Below, one piece after another: positions 23,479-31,775 of a DNA stretch of 33,452 nt (the stretch's first letter is position 1; every line of letters starts with the position of its first letter). The DNA is from an uncultured Microbacteriaceae bacterium. Lineage in GTDB: Bacteria > Actinomycetota > Actinomycetes > Actinomycetales > Microbacteriaceae. The DNA lies in assembly GCA_934661165.1 (NCBI GenBank), contig CAKUJB010000007.1:1-33452 (forward strand), read 5' to 3'. Under the pieces are notes generated by a model. It did not search any database. It was not told the DNA's origin and was given only the letters and a program-made list of their open reading frames with translations. The translations under genes were made by a program, and so were the position numbers.

Positions 23479-24882
23479 ATGACCGAGACCGCTTCCGCGC
23501 GCCCGATCGACACGATCACCGCGCACCTCACGACGACCCGATTCGAGGACATCGACCCCGCGGCGATCGCGCTCGCGAAGCGTCGCGTGCTCGACGTCAT
23601 CGGCTGCGCCCTCGGCGGCGCGTCGATCGACGGCAACCTCGAGCTCCTGCAGCTCCTCCGCGACTGGGGCGGCCGTGGCGAGGCGACGGTGCTCGGACAC
23701 GGCGGACGGCTCCCCGCGCACCAGGCGGCGTTCCTCAACGGCATCATGGCGCGGTCGAACGACCTCGAGGTCATGACCTTCGTCCACGACGGGGCACGGA
23801 TGGCCTCGCACAACGCGGGCAGCACGGTCCCGACGGCGCTCGCGCTCGCCGAGTCGCGCGGTCTCACGGGCAAGGAGCTGCTCACGGGGCTCGTCCTCGG
23901 CGACGACCTCGTCGCGCGGGTCTCGCTCGCCGCCGACTGGAACTTCCAGGTCGGCTTCGACGGCATCGGCAGCCTCGTCCCGTGGGGCACGACCGCGGTC
24001 GCGGGCCGCCTGATCGGCCTGACGCAGGACCAGCTGCGCCACGCATTCGGCCTCATGCTCAACACGATGAGCGGCACCGTGCAGGACTACTGGGATGGCG
24101 TCCACGCCTTCAAGCTCGTGCAGGGCACCCCGGCGCGTGACGCGATCGTCAACGCCGAGCTCGCCGCCCGCGGCTGGACCGGCAACTATGACCCGCTCTT
24201 CGCGACGTACGGCTACTTCAAGCTCTTCGCGCTCGGCGCGAAGGACCCCGAGATCCTCACGAAGGGCCTCGGCGAGTACTACTACGGCGAGGCGCTCTTC
24301 AAGCACTTCCCGAGCGGCCTGCCGACCCACACCCCCGCGGCCTGCGCGCTCGAGCTCTACCACGAGCACGGCGTGCGCCCCGAGGACATCGAGGCGATCG
24401 AGATCGGCGTCAGCGAGCAGGCGATGACGAACTACTACGCGAAGCCGTGGTCGATCCGCGAGTGGCCGCACGGCGACGCGGCCTTCAGCTACCAGTACGC
24501 GACGTGCTCGGCGCTGCTGCGCGGGCACTACTTCATCGACGCGATGGCCGAAGAGGTCATCACCGCGCCGGACATCAACGCCCTCATCGCACGCTCGACC
24601 GTGGGCCCCATGGCCGCCGAGCACCGCTGGGGCGCGACCGTCACGGTCCGGCTCAAGGACGGCCGCGAGGTCGCCGTCACGCGCACCGCACCGCCGGCCG
24701 ATCCCGTGACCGACCCGGCGTCCGACGAGTTCATCATCGACAAGTACCGCCGCCAGGCGGAGCACTCCGGGTTCCTGAGCGCCGCGGCGATCGACGAGCT
24801 CGCGGAGCTCGTCCTCCGACTCGAGGAGCTCGACGACGTCACCGACATCACGCGGCTCGCCGCCGCCGGACAGGAGGGCTGA
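23479..24882 (+). CDS. MmgE/PrpD-family protein 1
   Basis: A 467-residue member of the MmgE/PrpD fold, which includes 2-methylcitrate dehydratase, cis-aconitate decarboxylase and iminodisuccinate epimerase. It begins with the family's RFEDIDPAAIALAKRRVLDV and IGCALGG. The conserved lysine is present in HAFKLVQGTPARDAIVNAEL. The usual active-site segment after NG (typically HALDFDD) is replaced by RSNDLEVM, but a later His in ASHNAGS is kept. Function is likely a hydration, dehydration, epimerisation or decarboxylation of a polycarboxylic acid; which one is not determinable. A second family member follows after 4 nt, so they may form a hetero-oligomer or catalyse successive steps. Confidence 0.88.
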   Translation: MTETASARPIDTITAHLTTTRFEDIDPAAIALAKRRVLDVIGCALGGASIDGNLELLQLLRDWGGRGEATVLGHGGRLPAHQAAFLNGIMARSNDLEVMTFVHDGARMASHNAGSTVPTALALAESRGLTGKELLTGLVLGDDLVARVSLAADWNFQVGFDGIGSLVPWGTTAVAGRLIGLTQDQLRHAFGLMLNTMSGTVQDYWDGVHAFKLVQGTPARDAIVNAELAARGWTGNYDPLFATYGYFKLFALGAKDPEILTKGLGEYYYGEALFKHFPSGLPTHTPAACALELYHEHGVRPEDIEAIEIGVSEQAMTNYYAKPWSIREWPHGDAAFSYQYATCSALLRGHYFIDAMAEEVITAPDINALIARSTVGPMAAEHRWGATVTVRLKDGREVAVTRTAPPADPVTDPASDEFIIDKYRRQAEHSGFLSAAAIDELAELVLRLEELDDVTDITRLAAAGQEG

Positions 24883-24886
24883 GGCC

Positions 24887-26260
24887 ATGGGTCGGATCAT
24901 CGACACGCTCGCCGACTTCGCGCTGCGGACCGGCTACGACGACCTGCCGCAGGAGATCGTCGACACGACGAAGCACTTCCTCCTCGACTCGATCGGCTGC
25001 GGCCTCGGCGGCATCACGACCGACCCGGGCAAGATCGCCATCTCGGTCGCGCGCATGCTCGGCGGTCCCGCGGAGTGCTCGATCATCGGCACGGGCGACA
25101 GGGTCTCCATCCAGAATGCGGTGCTCGCCAACGGGCAGCTCGTCAACGCCCTCGACTACGACACCGTCATGCCAGGCGGCCACACCCCGCCGTACACCGC
25201 GCCGACGCAGCTCGCCATGGCCGAGCGCGTGGGCGCGAGCGGCCGCGAGCTGCTCGTCGCGACCGCGATCGCGCTCGAGATCGGCGCCCGGCTGGCGACC
25301 GCCGTCCCGCCGGCGATGCAGTTCGTCGGCGAGGAGCGCGCATTCCGCTACGCGAAGCGCGAGGGCTACGCCCGGCTCAACTTCGGCTCCGCCGCGGGCG
25401 CCGGCCGACTCCACGGCCTCGACCACGACCAGGTCGTCAACGCCATGGCCCTCGCGGGGCACATGAGCCAGCTCAACACCTGGGGCCGCGGCAACTACTC
25501 GATGCCGCGGAACCTCTCGAAGTACGGCTTCCCGGGGTGGCAGAACACGGGCGCGATCCTCTCGGTCTTCTACGCCGAGATGGGCCTCATGGGCGATGTC
25601 GAGCTCCTCGACGACGACGAGCACGGCTACGGCGAGTTCAGCGGCTACGACAGCTGGGACCCGAGCCGCATCCTCGACGGGATCGGCGAGCGCTGGAGCT
25701 TCGGCGGCATGGTCCGCTTCAAGCCGTATGCGGCCTGCACGATGCTCCATCGCGGGATCGAGGCCTTCGAGCAGATCCTCGCGGAGCACCGGCTGCATCC
25801 CGACGAGATCGAGCACGTCGTCGCCGAGGCCTCGCCGACCGTCGAGTCGGTGCTCTTCACCGACACGTCGATGAACAACATCGTCGACCTGCAGTTCGGC
25901 ATGCACCACGTGCTCGCGATGGTCGCGCACGGCGAGCGCACCGGTCCGGACTGGCAGGACTGGAACAAGCTCACCGACCCGCGCACCCGCGAGTTCGCGG
26001 AGAAGGTCGAGATCATCCCGAACCCGACCTACGGGCAGGACGAGGTCAGCCGCATCACCGTCACGGCGCGCGGCACGACATACATGGCGGAGGCGGCGGG
26101 CCACACCGACCCCCTGACCCGCGAGCAGCTCGTCGTGAAGTTCCGTGACAACGCGGCCCGCTGCCTGACGTCGGCGAAGACGGAGGACGCGATCGACGCA
26201 TTCATCGGGCTCGAGGACCTCGCCGAGGTCCGGGACCTCATGCGGGCGCTCACGCTCTGA
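24887..26260 (+). CDS. MmgE/PrpD-family protein 2
   Basis: A 457-residue MmgE/PrpD member, last in the catabolic run. The N terminus IDTLADFALRTGYDDLPQEI and TTKHFLLDSIGCGLGG fit the family. Its active-site region, NALDYDTVMPGGHTPPY, keeps the canonical Ala-Leu-Asp-Tyr-Asp and a His, unlike the first copy. Further typical features are LNFGSAAGAGRLHGLDHDQV, NLSKYGFPGW and RFKPYAACTMLHRGIEAF. AGGAGG at 24872-24877 is well placed before the ATG at 24887. The two copies are clearly diverged from each other, so this is not a recent duplication. The end is convergent with ddl across a double-dyad repeat. Confidence 0.88.
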   Translation: MGRIIDTLADFALRTGYDDLPQEIVDTTKHFLLDSIGCGLGGITTDPGKIAISVARMLGGPAECSIIGTGDRVSIQNAVLANGQLVNALDYDTVMPGGHTPPYTAPTQLAMAERVGASGRELLVATAIALEIGARLATAVPPAMQFVGEERAFRYAKREGYARLNFGSAAGAGRLHGLDHDQVVNAMALAGHMSQLNTWGRGNYSMPRNLSKYGFPGWQNTGAILSVFYAEMGLMGDVELLDDDEHGYGEFSGYDSWDPSRILDGIGERWSFGGMVRFKPYAACTMLHRGIEAFEQILAEHRLHPDEIEHVVAEASPTVESVLFTDTSMNNIVDLQFGMHHVLAMVAHGERTGPDWQDWNKLTDPRTREFAEKVEIIPNPTYGQDEVSRITVTARGTTYMAEAAGHTDPLTREQLVVKFRDNAARCLTSAKTEDAIDAFIGLEDLAEVRDLMRALTL

Positions 26261-26285
26261 GGCGCGGCCGACCGCGCTGCTGCGT

Positions 26286-26355
26286 CGGGTGCTGGGATTC
26301 CGGCTGCACGCTGGGATCTCGAGCGGGATTCCCAGCACACGGCCGCGATCCCAGC
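26286..26355. repeat. 65-bp double-dyad repeat element, copy 1
   Basis: Four GCTGGGAT-type boxes: two forward (26291 and 26310, 19 bp apart) and two reverse (ending 26336 and 26355, 19 bp apart). They form nested stems. GCTGGGATC (26310-26318) pairs perfectly with GATCCCAGC (26347-26355), and GTGCTGGGA (26289-26297) with TCCCAGCAC (26330-26338). A second element with the same geometry is at 33286-33350. It lies between convergent MmgE/PrpD 2 and ddl, and so may also terminate both. Confidence 0.8.
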
Positions 26356-26384
26356 GCCCGGACGAATGCGCGGGCTCGCGCCCG

Positions 26385-27323
26385 TCAGCCCCGCGCGGCA
26401 GACGCGAGGGCCGCGTACGCGAGCCCGACATCGTAGCCCGCGGCCTCGAGCGCGATCGGGTAGACCGAGGTCTCGGTGAGGCCCGGCATGACGTTCGCCT
26501 CGAGGAAGAACGGGGTGCCCGCGCCGTCGATGATGAAGTCGACGCGGGACAGGTGGCGCAGGCCGAGCGCGCGGTGCGCGTCGAGGGCGTGCTGCGCCGC
26601 CCGCTCGGCGATCTCCGGCGCGATGCGAGCGGGGGTGTAGAAGCGGGTCTCACCGGCGGTGTAGCGAGCCTCATAGGAGTAGACGCCGTGGACGGGCTCG
26701 ATCTCGACCGCCGGGAGGGCGACCGGGCCGTCGCCCGTGTCGAGCACCCCGATCGAGATCTCCGTGCCGGTGATGCGCTGCTCGATGAGCACGACGTCCC
26801 AGTACGTGTACGCGTCGACCATCGCCCGCGGCAGCTTCGAGCGATCCTCGACGATCGTGACGCCCTGCGAGGAGCCGCCCTGCGCTGGCTTCACGACGAG
26901 CGGACCGGAGAACTCGTCGGAGATCTCCTCAAGGATGCCGACCGCACCGAGCTCGCGGAAAGCCTCCCGCGGCAGCGTGATCGACGCGGGCGTCGGGACG
27001 CCGACGCGGCTCACGAGGGTCTTCGCCGTCGGCTTGTCCCAAGCGAGGCGTGCGGCGTCGGCCTTCGCGCCGACGTACGGGACGCCGAGGAAGTCGAGCA
27101 GGCCGCGCAGCGCGCCGTCCTCACCGCTCGCGCCGTGCAGCGCGGGCCAGATGACGTCAGGGCGCTCGCGGCGGATGTGCTCGAGGAGCGTCGCGTCGGG
27201 GTCGCGGATCGTCACCTTGACGCCGTGGGCGAGGAGCCCGTCGGCGAGCTGGCGGCCGCTGCGCAGCGAGATGTCGCGTTCGTGGGAGATGCCGCCGGCG
27301 AGGACGAGGACGTCGGGTCGCAT
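26385..27323 (-). CDS. ddl: D-alanine--D-alanine ligase-like ATP-grasp enzyme
   Basis: ATP-grasp ligase that joins two D-alanines for peptidoglycan; 312 residues, the short DdlB-like size. Visible signatures are LAGGISHERDISLRSGRQLA near the N terminus, ALHGASGEDGALRGLLDFLG, VPYVGAKADAARLAWDK, the Gly-rich VVKPAQGGSSQGVTIV, and the metal-binding FFLEANVMPGLTETS. The start ATG lies 4 nt after the upstream aminotransferase stop, so the two are cotranscribed. It may be one of two Ddl paralogues in the genome. Specificity for D-Ala rather than another acceptor cannot be confirmed by eye. Confidence 0.88.
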   Translation of the reverse strand: MRPDVLVLAGGISHERDISLRSGRQLADGLLAHGVKVTIRDPDATLLEHIRRERPDVIWPALHGASGEDGALRGLLDFLGVPYVGAKADAARLAWDKPTAKTLVSRVGVPTPASITLPREAFRELGAVGILEEISDEFSGPLVVKPAQGGSSQGVTIVEDRSKLPRAMVDAYTYWDVVLIEQRITGTEISIGVLDTGDGPVALPAVEIEPVHGVYSYEARYTAGETRFYTPARIAPEIAERAAQHALDAHRALGLRHLSRVDFIIDGAGTPFFLEANVMPGLTETSVYPIALEAAGYDVGLAYAALASAARG

Positions 27324-27327
27324 CGGC

Positions 27328-28638
27328 TCAGGTCAGCGAGGTCGGCGGGACGAAGACGGGCTCGGTCGTCGACCTCACGACCGGCAGCGGCGAGGTCTGG
27401 CCGAACTCGCCGAGGAGGTCGAGCTCCCCGTTGATGACGACCGACAGGCGCCGGATGCCCTCCCGGATGAATTCGGGGATCGGGTAGCAGAACGACAGCC
27501 GGATGCGGGAGCGCCCGCCCCCGTCGGCATAGAACGCGGTGCCCGGGGTGTACGCGACGAGCTCCTTGACCGCGCGCGGGAGCATCGCCTTCGAGTCGAG
27601 GAACTCGGGGAGCGTGAGCCACACGTAGAAGCCGCCGTTCGGCGTCGTCCAGCTCAGGTCGGGCAGGTAGTCGTCGAGCGCCGCGAGCATCGCGTCACGC
27701 CGCTCGCGGTACACGCCGCGGAACGTGTCGATCTGGCCGCGCCAGTCGGCCGAGGCGAGGTACTCGCTGATCGTGTACTGCGCGAAGGAGCTCGGGCTGA
27801 GGATGGCGGCCTCGTTCGCGAGGATGAGTTTCTCGCGGATCGCGTGCGGCGCGAGCACCCACCCGACCCGGAAGCCGGGGGCGAGCGTCTTCGAGAACGT
27901 CCCGAGGAAGACGACGCCGTCCTCCTCGACCGAGCGCATCGCGTGCGGCGGCGGGGCGTCGAACCACAGCAGGCCGTACGGGTCGTCCTCGAGGACGAGG
28001 ATGCCCTCGGTGCGGCAGATCTCGAGGATCTCCGTCCGGCGCTCCCACGGGATCGTCACGCCCGAGGGGTTCGAGAACGAGGGGATCGTGTAGAGGAACT
28101 TGATGCGGCGGCCCGCGGCCTTGAGCTCCGCGATCCGCTCGCGCAGTGCCTCGGGGATGAGGCCGTGCTCGTCGGTGAGGACGTGCTGCACGTCCGCCTC
28201 GAACGACTTGAAGACGACCAGGGCGGTCACATATGTCGGCGCCTCGGCGAGGACGACGTCGCCCGGGTCGATGAAGAGCTTCGTGATGAGCTCGAGCCCG
28301 TGCTGGGAGCCCGTCGTCACGACGAGGTCGTCGACGCCCGCGCGAATGCCCTCGAGCGCCATGACGTCGAGGATCTGCTCCCGGAGGCGCGGCAGGCCCT
28401 GGCCCGAGCCGTACTGCATCGCCTGCGGTCCGTGCTCGCGGAGCACGCGGTCGAGGGCGCCCTGCACGAGGTCGTGCGGCAGCGCGGAGACATAGGGCAT
28501 GCCGCCCGCGAGGCTCACGACCTCCGGCCGTGAGGCGACCGCGAAGAGCGCGCGCACCTCGCTGGCCGCCAGCCCGGCCGCTCGCGCGGCGTAGCTGTCG
28601 TACCAGGGATCGAGGTTCGTGCCTCGCGAGTCGCTCAT
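27328..28638 (-). CDS. PLP-dependent aminotransferase, class I/II (MocR/LysN-like)
   Basis: A fold-type I aminotransferase of 436 residues. The PLP lysine is K250 in GTFSKTLAPGFRVGW. Other cofactor contacts are GSQHGLELI (phosphate-side loop), N190 in SFSNPSG, and D219 with Y221 in LEDDPYGLLW. The SLAGGMPY motif near residue 42 is typical of the 2-aminoadipate/multiple-substrate aminotransferase group. The ribosome site GGGAGG precedes the ATG at 28638. It is translated just before ddl. A role in amino-acid supply or in making a D-amino acid substrate for the ligase is possible but not shown. Confidence 0.9.
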   Translation of the reverse strand: MSDSRGTNLDPWYDSYAARAAGLAASEVRALFAVASRPEVVSLAGGMPYVSALPHDLVQGALDRVLREHGPQAMQYGSGQGLPRLREQILDVMALEGIRAGVDDLVVTTGSQHGLELITKLFIDPGDVVLAEAPTYVTALVVFKSFEADVQHVLTDEHGLIPEALRERIAELKAAGRRIKFLYTIPSFSNPSGVTIPWERRTEILEICRTEGILVLEDDPYGLLWFDAPPPHAMRSVEEDGVVFLGTFSKTLAPGFRVGWVLAPHAIREKLILANEAAILSPSSFAQYTISEYLASADWRGQIDTFRGVYRERRDAMLAALDDYLPDLSWTTPNGGFYVWLTLPEFLDSKAMLPRAVKELVAYTPGTAFYADGGGRSRIRLSFCYPIPEFIREGIRRLSVVINGELDLLGEFGQTSPLPVVRSTTEPVFVPPTSLT

Positions 28639-28703
28639 GATCAGGCCTCCCTACGGAAAGGACCAGCGTACCCGCAGTGCCCGTGGAGTCCTCGGCGGGG
28701 GGA

Positions 28704-29024
28704 TCAGAGGAACTCGGCGAGCTCCTGCTCGAAGACGCGCTTCGGCATCGAGCCGATGAGCTCCTTGACCTCCTGGCCGTCGCGGAAGACCTTGAAGGCC
28801 GGGATGCCGGTGATGCCGTAGCGCATCGTCATCTCGGGGTTGTCGTCGACGTTGAGCTTGACGACGCGGAGCCTGCCCTCGTGCTCCGCGGCGATCTCGT
28901 CGAGGATCGGCGACATCTGCTTGCACGGCCCGCACCACTCGGCCCAGAAGTCGACGACGACGGGGGTGGCGGAGCCGAGGACCTCGGCGTCGAAGTTCGC
29001 GTCGGTGACGTCGGTGGCTGCCAT
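28704..29024 (-). CDS. trxA: Thioredoxin
   Basis: A 106-residue redox protein with the active site WCGPCK (C31 and C34), preceded by VVVDFWAEW and followed by the conserved cis-proline loop GITGIPAFKVF. AGGAG lies just upstream of the ATG at 29024. It follows trxB by 17 nt on the same strand; the pair forms the usual NADPH-driven reduction system and is standard in this actinobacterial locus. Confidence 0.97.
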   Translation of the reverse strand: MAATDVTDANFDAEVLGSATPVVVDFWAEWCGPCKQMSPILDEIAAEHEGRLRVVKLNVDDNPEMTMRYGITGIPAFKVFRDGQEVKELIGSMPKRVFEQELAEFL

Positions 29025-29041
29025 GGTGGACTCCTGCTCGA

Positions 29042-30001
29042 TCAGGCGGCGGTTGCGGCCGCCGCGGCCGTCGCGGGCAGGCCCGCGAGGTAGTGCTCGA
29101 CGTCGATCGCCGCGACGGTGCCCGAGGCGGCGGCGGTGACGGCCTGCTTGTAGGTCGGGTCGACGACGTCGCCGGCGGCGAAGACGCCCGGCACGCTCGT
29201 GCGCGACGAGCGGCCGTCGACCGCGATCGTCCCCGCCTCGGTGAGCTCGAGCTGGCCGTGCACGAGGTGCGTGCGCGGGTCGGCGCCGATCGCGATGAAC
29301 AGGCCCGTGACCGGCAGCGCCGACTCGGCGCCCGTCACCGTGTTGCGTACCGTGAGCGACTCGAGCGAGTGCTCGCCGTGGATGCCGACGACCTCGTGGT
29401 CGAGGAGGAACTCGATCTTCGGGTCCGCCTTCGCCCGGTCGATCATGACCTGGGACGCGCGCAGCTGCTGCGAGCGGTGGATGAGGATGACGCGGTCGGC
29501 GAACTTCGTGAGGAAGGTCGCCTCCTCCATCGCCGAGTCGCCGCCGCCGACGACCGCGATGACCTGCTCGCGGAAGAAGAAGCCGTCGCACGTCGCGCAC
29601 CAGGACACCCCGTGGCCGGCGAGGCGGTCCTCGTCCGGCAGGCCGAGCTTGCGGTACGCGGAGCCGGTCGCGAAGATGACCGACTGCGCCTCGAGGACCG
29701 TGCCGTCGCCGAGGGTGACGCGCTTGATGTCGCCGTCGAGGTCGAGCGCCGTGACGTCGTCGTAGACGACCTTCGTGCCGAACTTCTCGGCCTGCTCGCG
29801 CATCTCCTCCATGAGGTCCGGGCCCATGATGCCCTTCGGGAAGCCCGGGAAGTTCTCGACGTCCGTCGTCTTCGTCAGCTCGCCGCCCGGCTCGACCGAC
29901 GACGCGACGAGCACCGGCTCGAGGCTCGCGCGGCCCGTGTAGATGCCCGCGGTGTACCCGGCGGGGCCGCTGCCGATGATGACGACCTTGTGCACAGTCA
30001 T
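29042..30001 (-). CDS. trxB: Thioredoxin reductase
   Basis: FAD enzyme that reduces thioredoxin with NADPH; 319 residues. The FAD motif IIGSGPAGYTAGIY is at about 8-21, the redox-active CATC at C135-C138 (WCATCDGFF), the NADPH-binding VVGGGDSAMEEA follows, and the second FAD contact is VFAAGDV. The C terminus ends in an unusual run rich in Ala and Thr. I chose the ATG at 30001 (MTVHKVVIIG), because GGGATCC with an upstream AAAGG lies in front. The frame extends 10 codons further without family support. Confidence 0.96.
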   Translation of the reverse strand: MTVHKVVIIGSGPAGYTAGIYTGRASLEPVLVASSVEPGGELTKTTDVENFPGFPKGIMGPDLMEEMREQAEKFGTKVVYDDVTALDLDGDIKRVTLGDGTVLEAQSVIFATGSAYRKLGLPDEDRLAGHGVSWCATCDGFFFREQVIAVVGGGDSAMEEATFLTKFADRVILIHRSQQLRASQVMIDRAKADPKIEFLLDHEVVGIHGEHSLESLTVRNTVTGAESALPVTGLFIAIGADPRTHLVHGQLELTEAGTIAVDGRSSRTSVPGVFAAGDVVDPTYKQAVTAAASGTVAAIDVEHYLAGLPATAAAAATAA

Positions 30002-30074
30002 GGATCCCTTTCCTTCCTCGCGCTCGCGCATTCGTCCTGCGAGTCGATCACTCGCAACGCGGAACGCGACCAGG

Positions 30075-31721
30075 CTATTCCGTCCGGCGGGACAGTCGCG
30101 CGAGGAGTGGTCGCGTGATGGAAAGGATCTCGGGATTCCGGCTCGCGACGAGCAGCCCGAGGTAGACGGCGAGCATCGCGACGCCGCCGGCCGCCGCCGT
30201 GAGCAGCGCCCCGACGATGTCGCCGTCGGGGAATCGCGCGAAGCCGGCCTCCCGCATGAGCCACTCGACGCCGTAGCCCGCCGCGGCCGCGGGGACCATC
30301 GCGAGGAGGTACCAGACGAGCCGGCCCAGGATGCGCGGCACCCGCAGCGTCGGGATGCGGCGGCGCATCCAGCCGAGGCTGATCGCCGCGTTGATGATCA
30401 TGGCGCCCGCGAGCGAGAGCGCGGCGAGCGGCGCGATCATCGCGCGCGGCGCCTGGGCGATGATCGCCAGGAGCACGACGACGTGGAGGCCGACCTGGAT
30501 GCACTGCAGGATGAATGCGGCGCGCGTGTCATCGAGCGAGTACCACCCCCGCAGGAGGACGCCGGAGATGCTCGACGGGATGAGTCCGATGAGCGTGCAC
30601 GACAGCACGAGCGCGACGGCGACCCGGCCCTCTGGGCTCGCGGTGAAGAGCGTCGCGACCCAGGGCGAGAGCACCGCGAGTCCGACCGCCGCGAAGACCT
30701 GGAGGACGAGCACGGCGAGGATCGCATTCGTGAGGTCGCCTCCGATCGCCTTGATGTCGCCGTCGCGGGCGTGGCCGCTCAGCCGCGTGAAGTACGGCAC
30801 CGCGATCGACATCGTGATGAGCGAGTACGGGAGCACCGCGATGAGGGAGGCGAGGGACATGGTCGCGAGCGAGGCGTCCTCGCCGCTCGCGAGCGAGACG
30901 ACGCGCGACTCGACGATGCCGCCGGCCTGCGCGACGAGCATCGCGCCGAACGTCCACGCCGCGAGCCGCCCGAACTTGCCGAGTCCTGCGTCGCGCCACC
31001 GGAAGTCGGGGCGGAAGCGTATCCCGGCCTGGCGCCAGGCGAGCATGAGGACGACGGCCTGGATCGCGATGCCGAGCGTCGCGCCGCCCGCGAGCGTCGT
31101 GATCATCTCCGGCGTCCAGGCCGAGGCCGGCAGCCCGTCCGCCGAGCCGAACGCGGCGCGGAAGCCGAGGAGCACGCTCACGAAGACGAGGTTGTTGATG
31201 ACCGGCGCCCACGCGAAGGGCCAGAACACGCCGCGTGCGTTGAGCACCTCGGACAGGATCGCGAAGACGGCGTAGAAGAACACCTGCGGCAGACAGAAGT
31301 AGGCGAATGCGTAGGCGAGCTGCAGCTGCGCCTCGGTGAAGCCGCGGCCCGCCTCACCCGCGTCCGGGTCGCCGCCCTGCGCGTAGAGGTGGACGATGAT
31401 CGGCGCCGCGATCGTGACGATCGCGGTGACGACGAGGAAGATCGTGATGCCGAGCGTCACGAGCTTGTTGAGGAACCGCGCGCCGCCGTCGGCGTGGCCC
31501 GTCGCCTTGACGATCGCGGGGACGATGACGGCGGTGAGCGTGCCGCCCGCGATGAGCGTGAAGATGTTGTTCGGGAGCTGGTTCGCGAGCGCGAACGCGT
31601 CGGCCCCCTCGCCGACGGTGCCGATCGTGTTGTAGAGCAGCAGGGCGTTGACGAAGCCCAGGACGCGCGAGACGAGGGTCCCCGACGCCAGCACGACGCC
31701 CGACCTGCCGATCGATGGCAT
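30075..31721 (-). CDS. murJ: Lipid II flippase MurJ (MviN family)
   Basis: Integral membrane transporter of the MOP superfamily that flips lipid II for wall synthesis; 548 residues with about 14 hydrophobic segments. Recognisable pieces are SGVVLASGTLVSRVLGF at the N terminus, EGADAFALANQLPNNIFTLI, followed by AGGTLTAVIVPAIVK, and FGAMLVAQAGGIVESRVVSL. The start is the ATG at 31721, after which MPSIGRSG begins; the open frame continues far upstream with no homology. No Shine-Dalgarno is evident, so the message may be leaderless. The C-terminal fusion to a pseudokinase and extracellular domain known in mycobacteria is absent. It is divergent from pcnA. Confidence 0.95.
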   Translation of the reverse strand: MPSIGRSGVVLASGTLVSRVLGFVNALLLYNTIGTVGEGADAFALANQLPNNIFTLIAGGTLTAVIVPAIVKATGHADGGARFLNKLVTLGITIFLVVTAIVTIAAPIIVHLYAQGGDPDAGEAGRGFTEAQLQLAYAFAYFCLPQVFFYAVFAILSEVLNARGVFWPFAWAPVINNLVFVSVLLGFRAAFGSADGLPASAWTPEMITTLAGGATLGIAIQAVVLMLAWRQAGIRFRPDFRWRDAGLGKFGRLAAWTFGAMLVAQAGGIVESRVVSLASGEDASLATMSLASLIAVLPYSLITMSIAVPYFTRLSGHARDGDIKAIGGDLTNAILAVLVLQVFAAVGLAVLSPWVATLFTASPEGRVAVALVLSCTLIGLIPSSISGVLLRGWYSLDDTRAAFILQCIQVGLHVVVLLAIIAQAPRAMIAPLAALSLAGAMIINAAISLGWMRRRIPTLRVPRILGRLVWYLLAMVPAAAAGYGVEWLMREAGFARFPDGDIVGALLTAAAGGVAMLAVYLGLLVASRNPEILSITRPLLARLSRRTE

Positions 31722-31775
31722 GGGGAGCAGTCTACGGATGCGACGCACGGGGCCCAGATCGGTCAGACTGTCACG

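Noticed and set aside
12106..26260. Genomic island with integrase or insertion-sequence boundaries
   Set aside because: No transposase, integrase, attachment repeat or terminal inverted repeats were found at the edges. Base composition looks like the flanks by eye.
29943..31775. Long plus-strand open frame upstream of the CCA gene
   Set aside because: It is antisense to trxB and murJ with extreme Arg/Asp content. No domain is visible until the nucleotidyltransferase begins.
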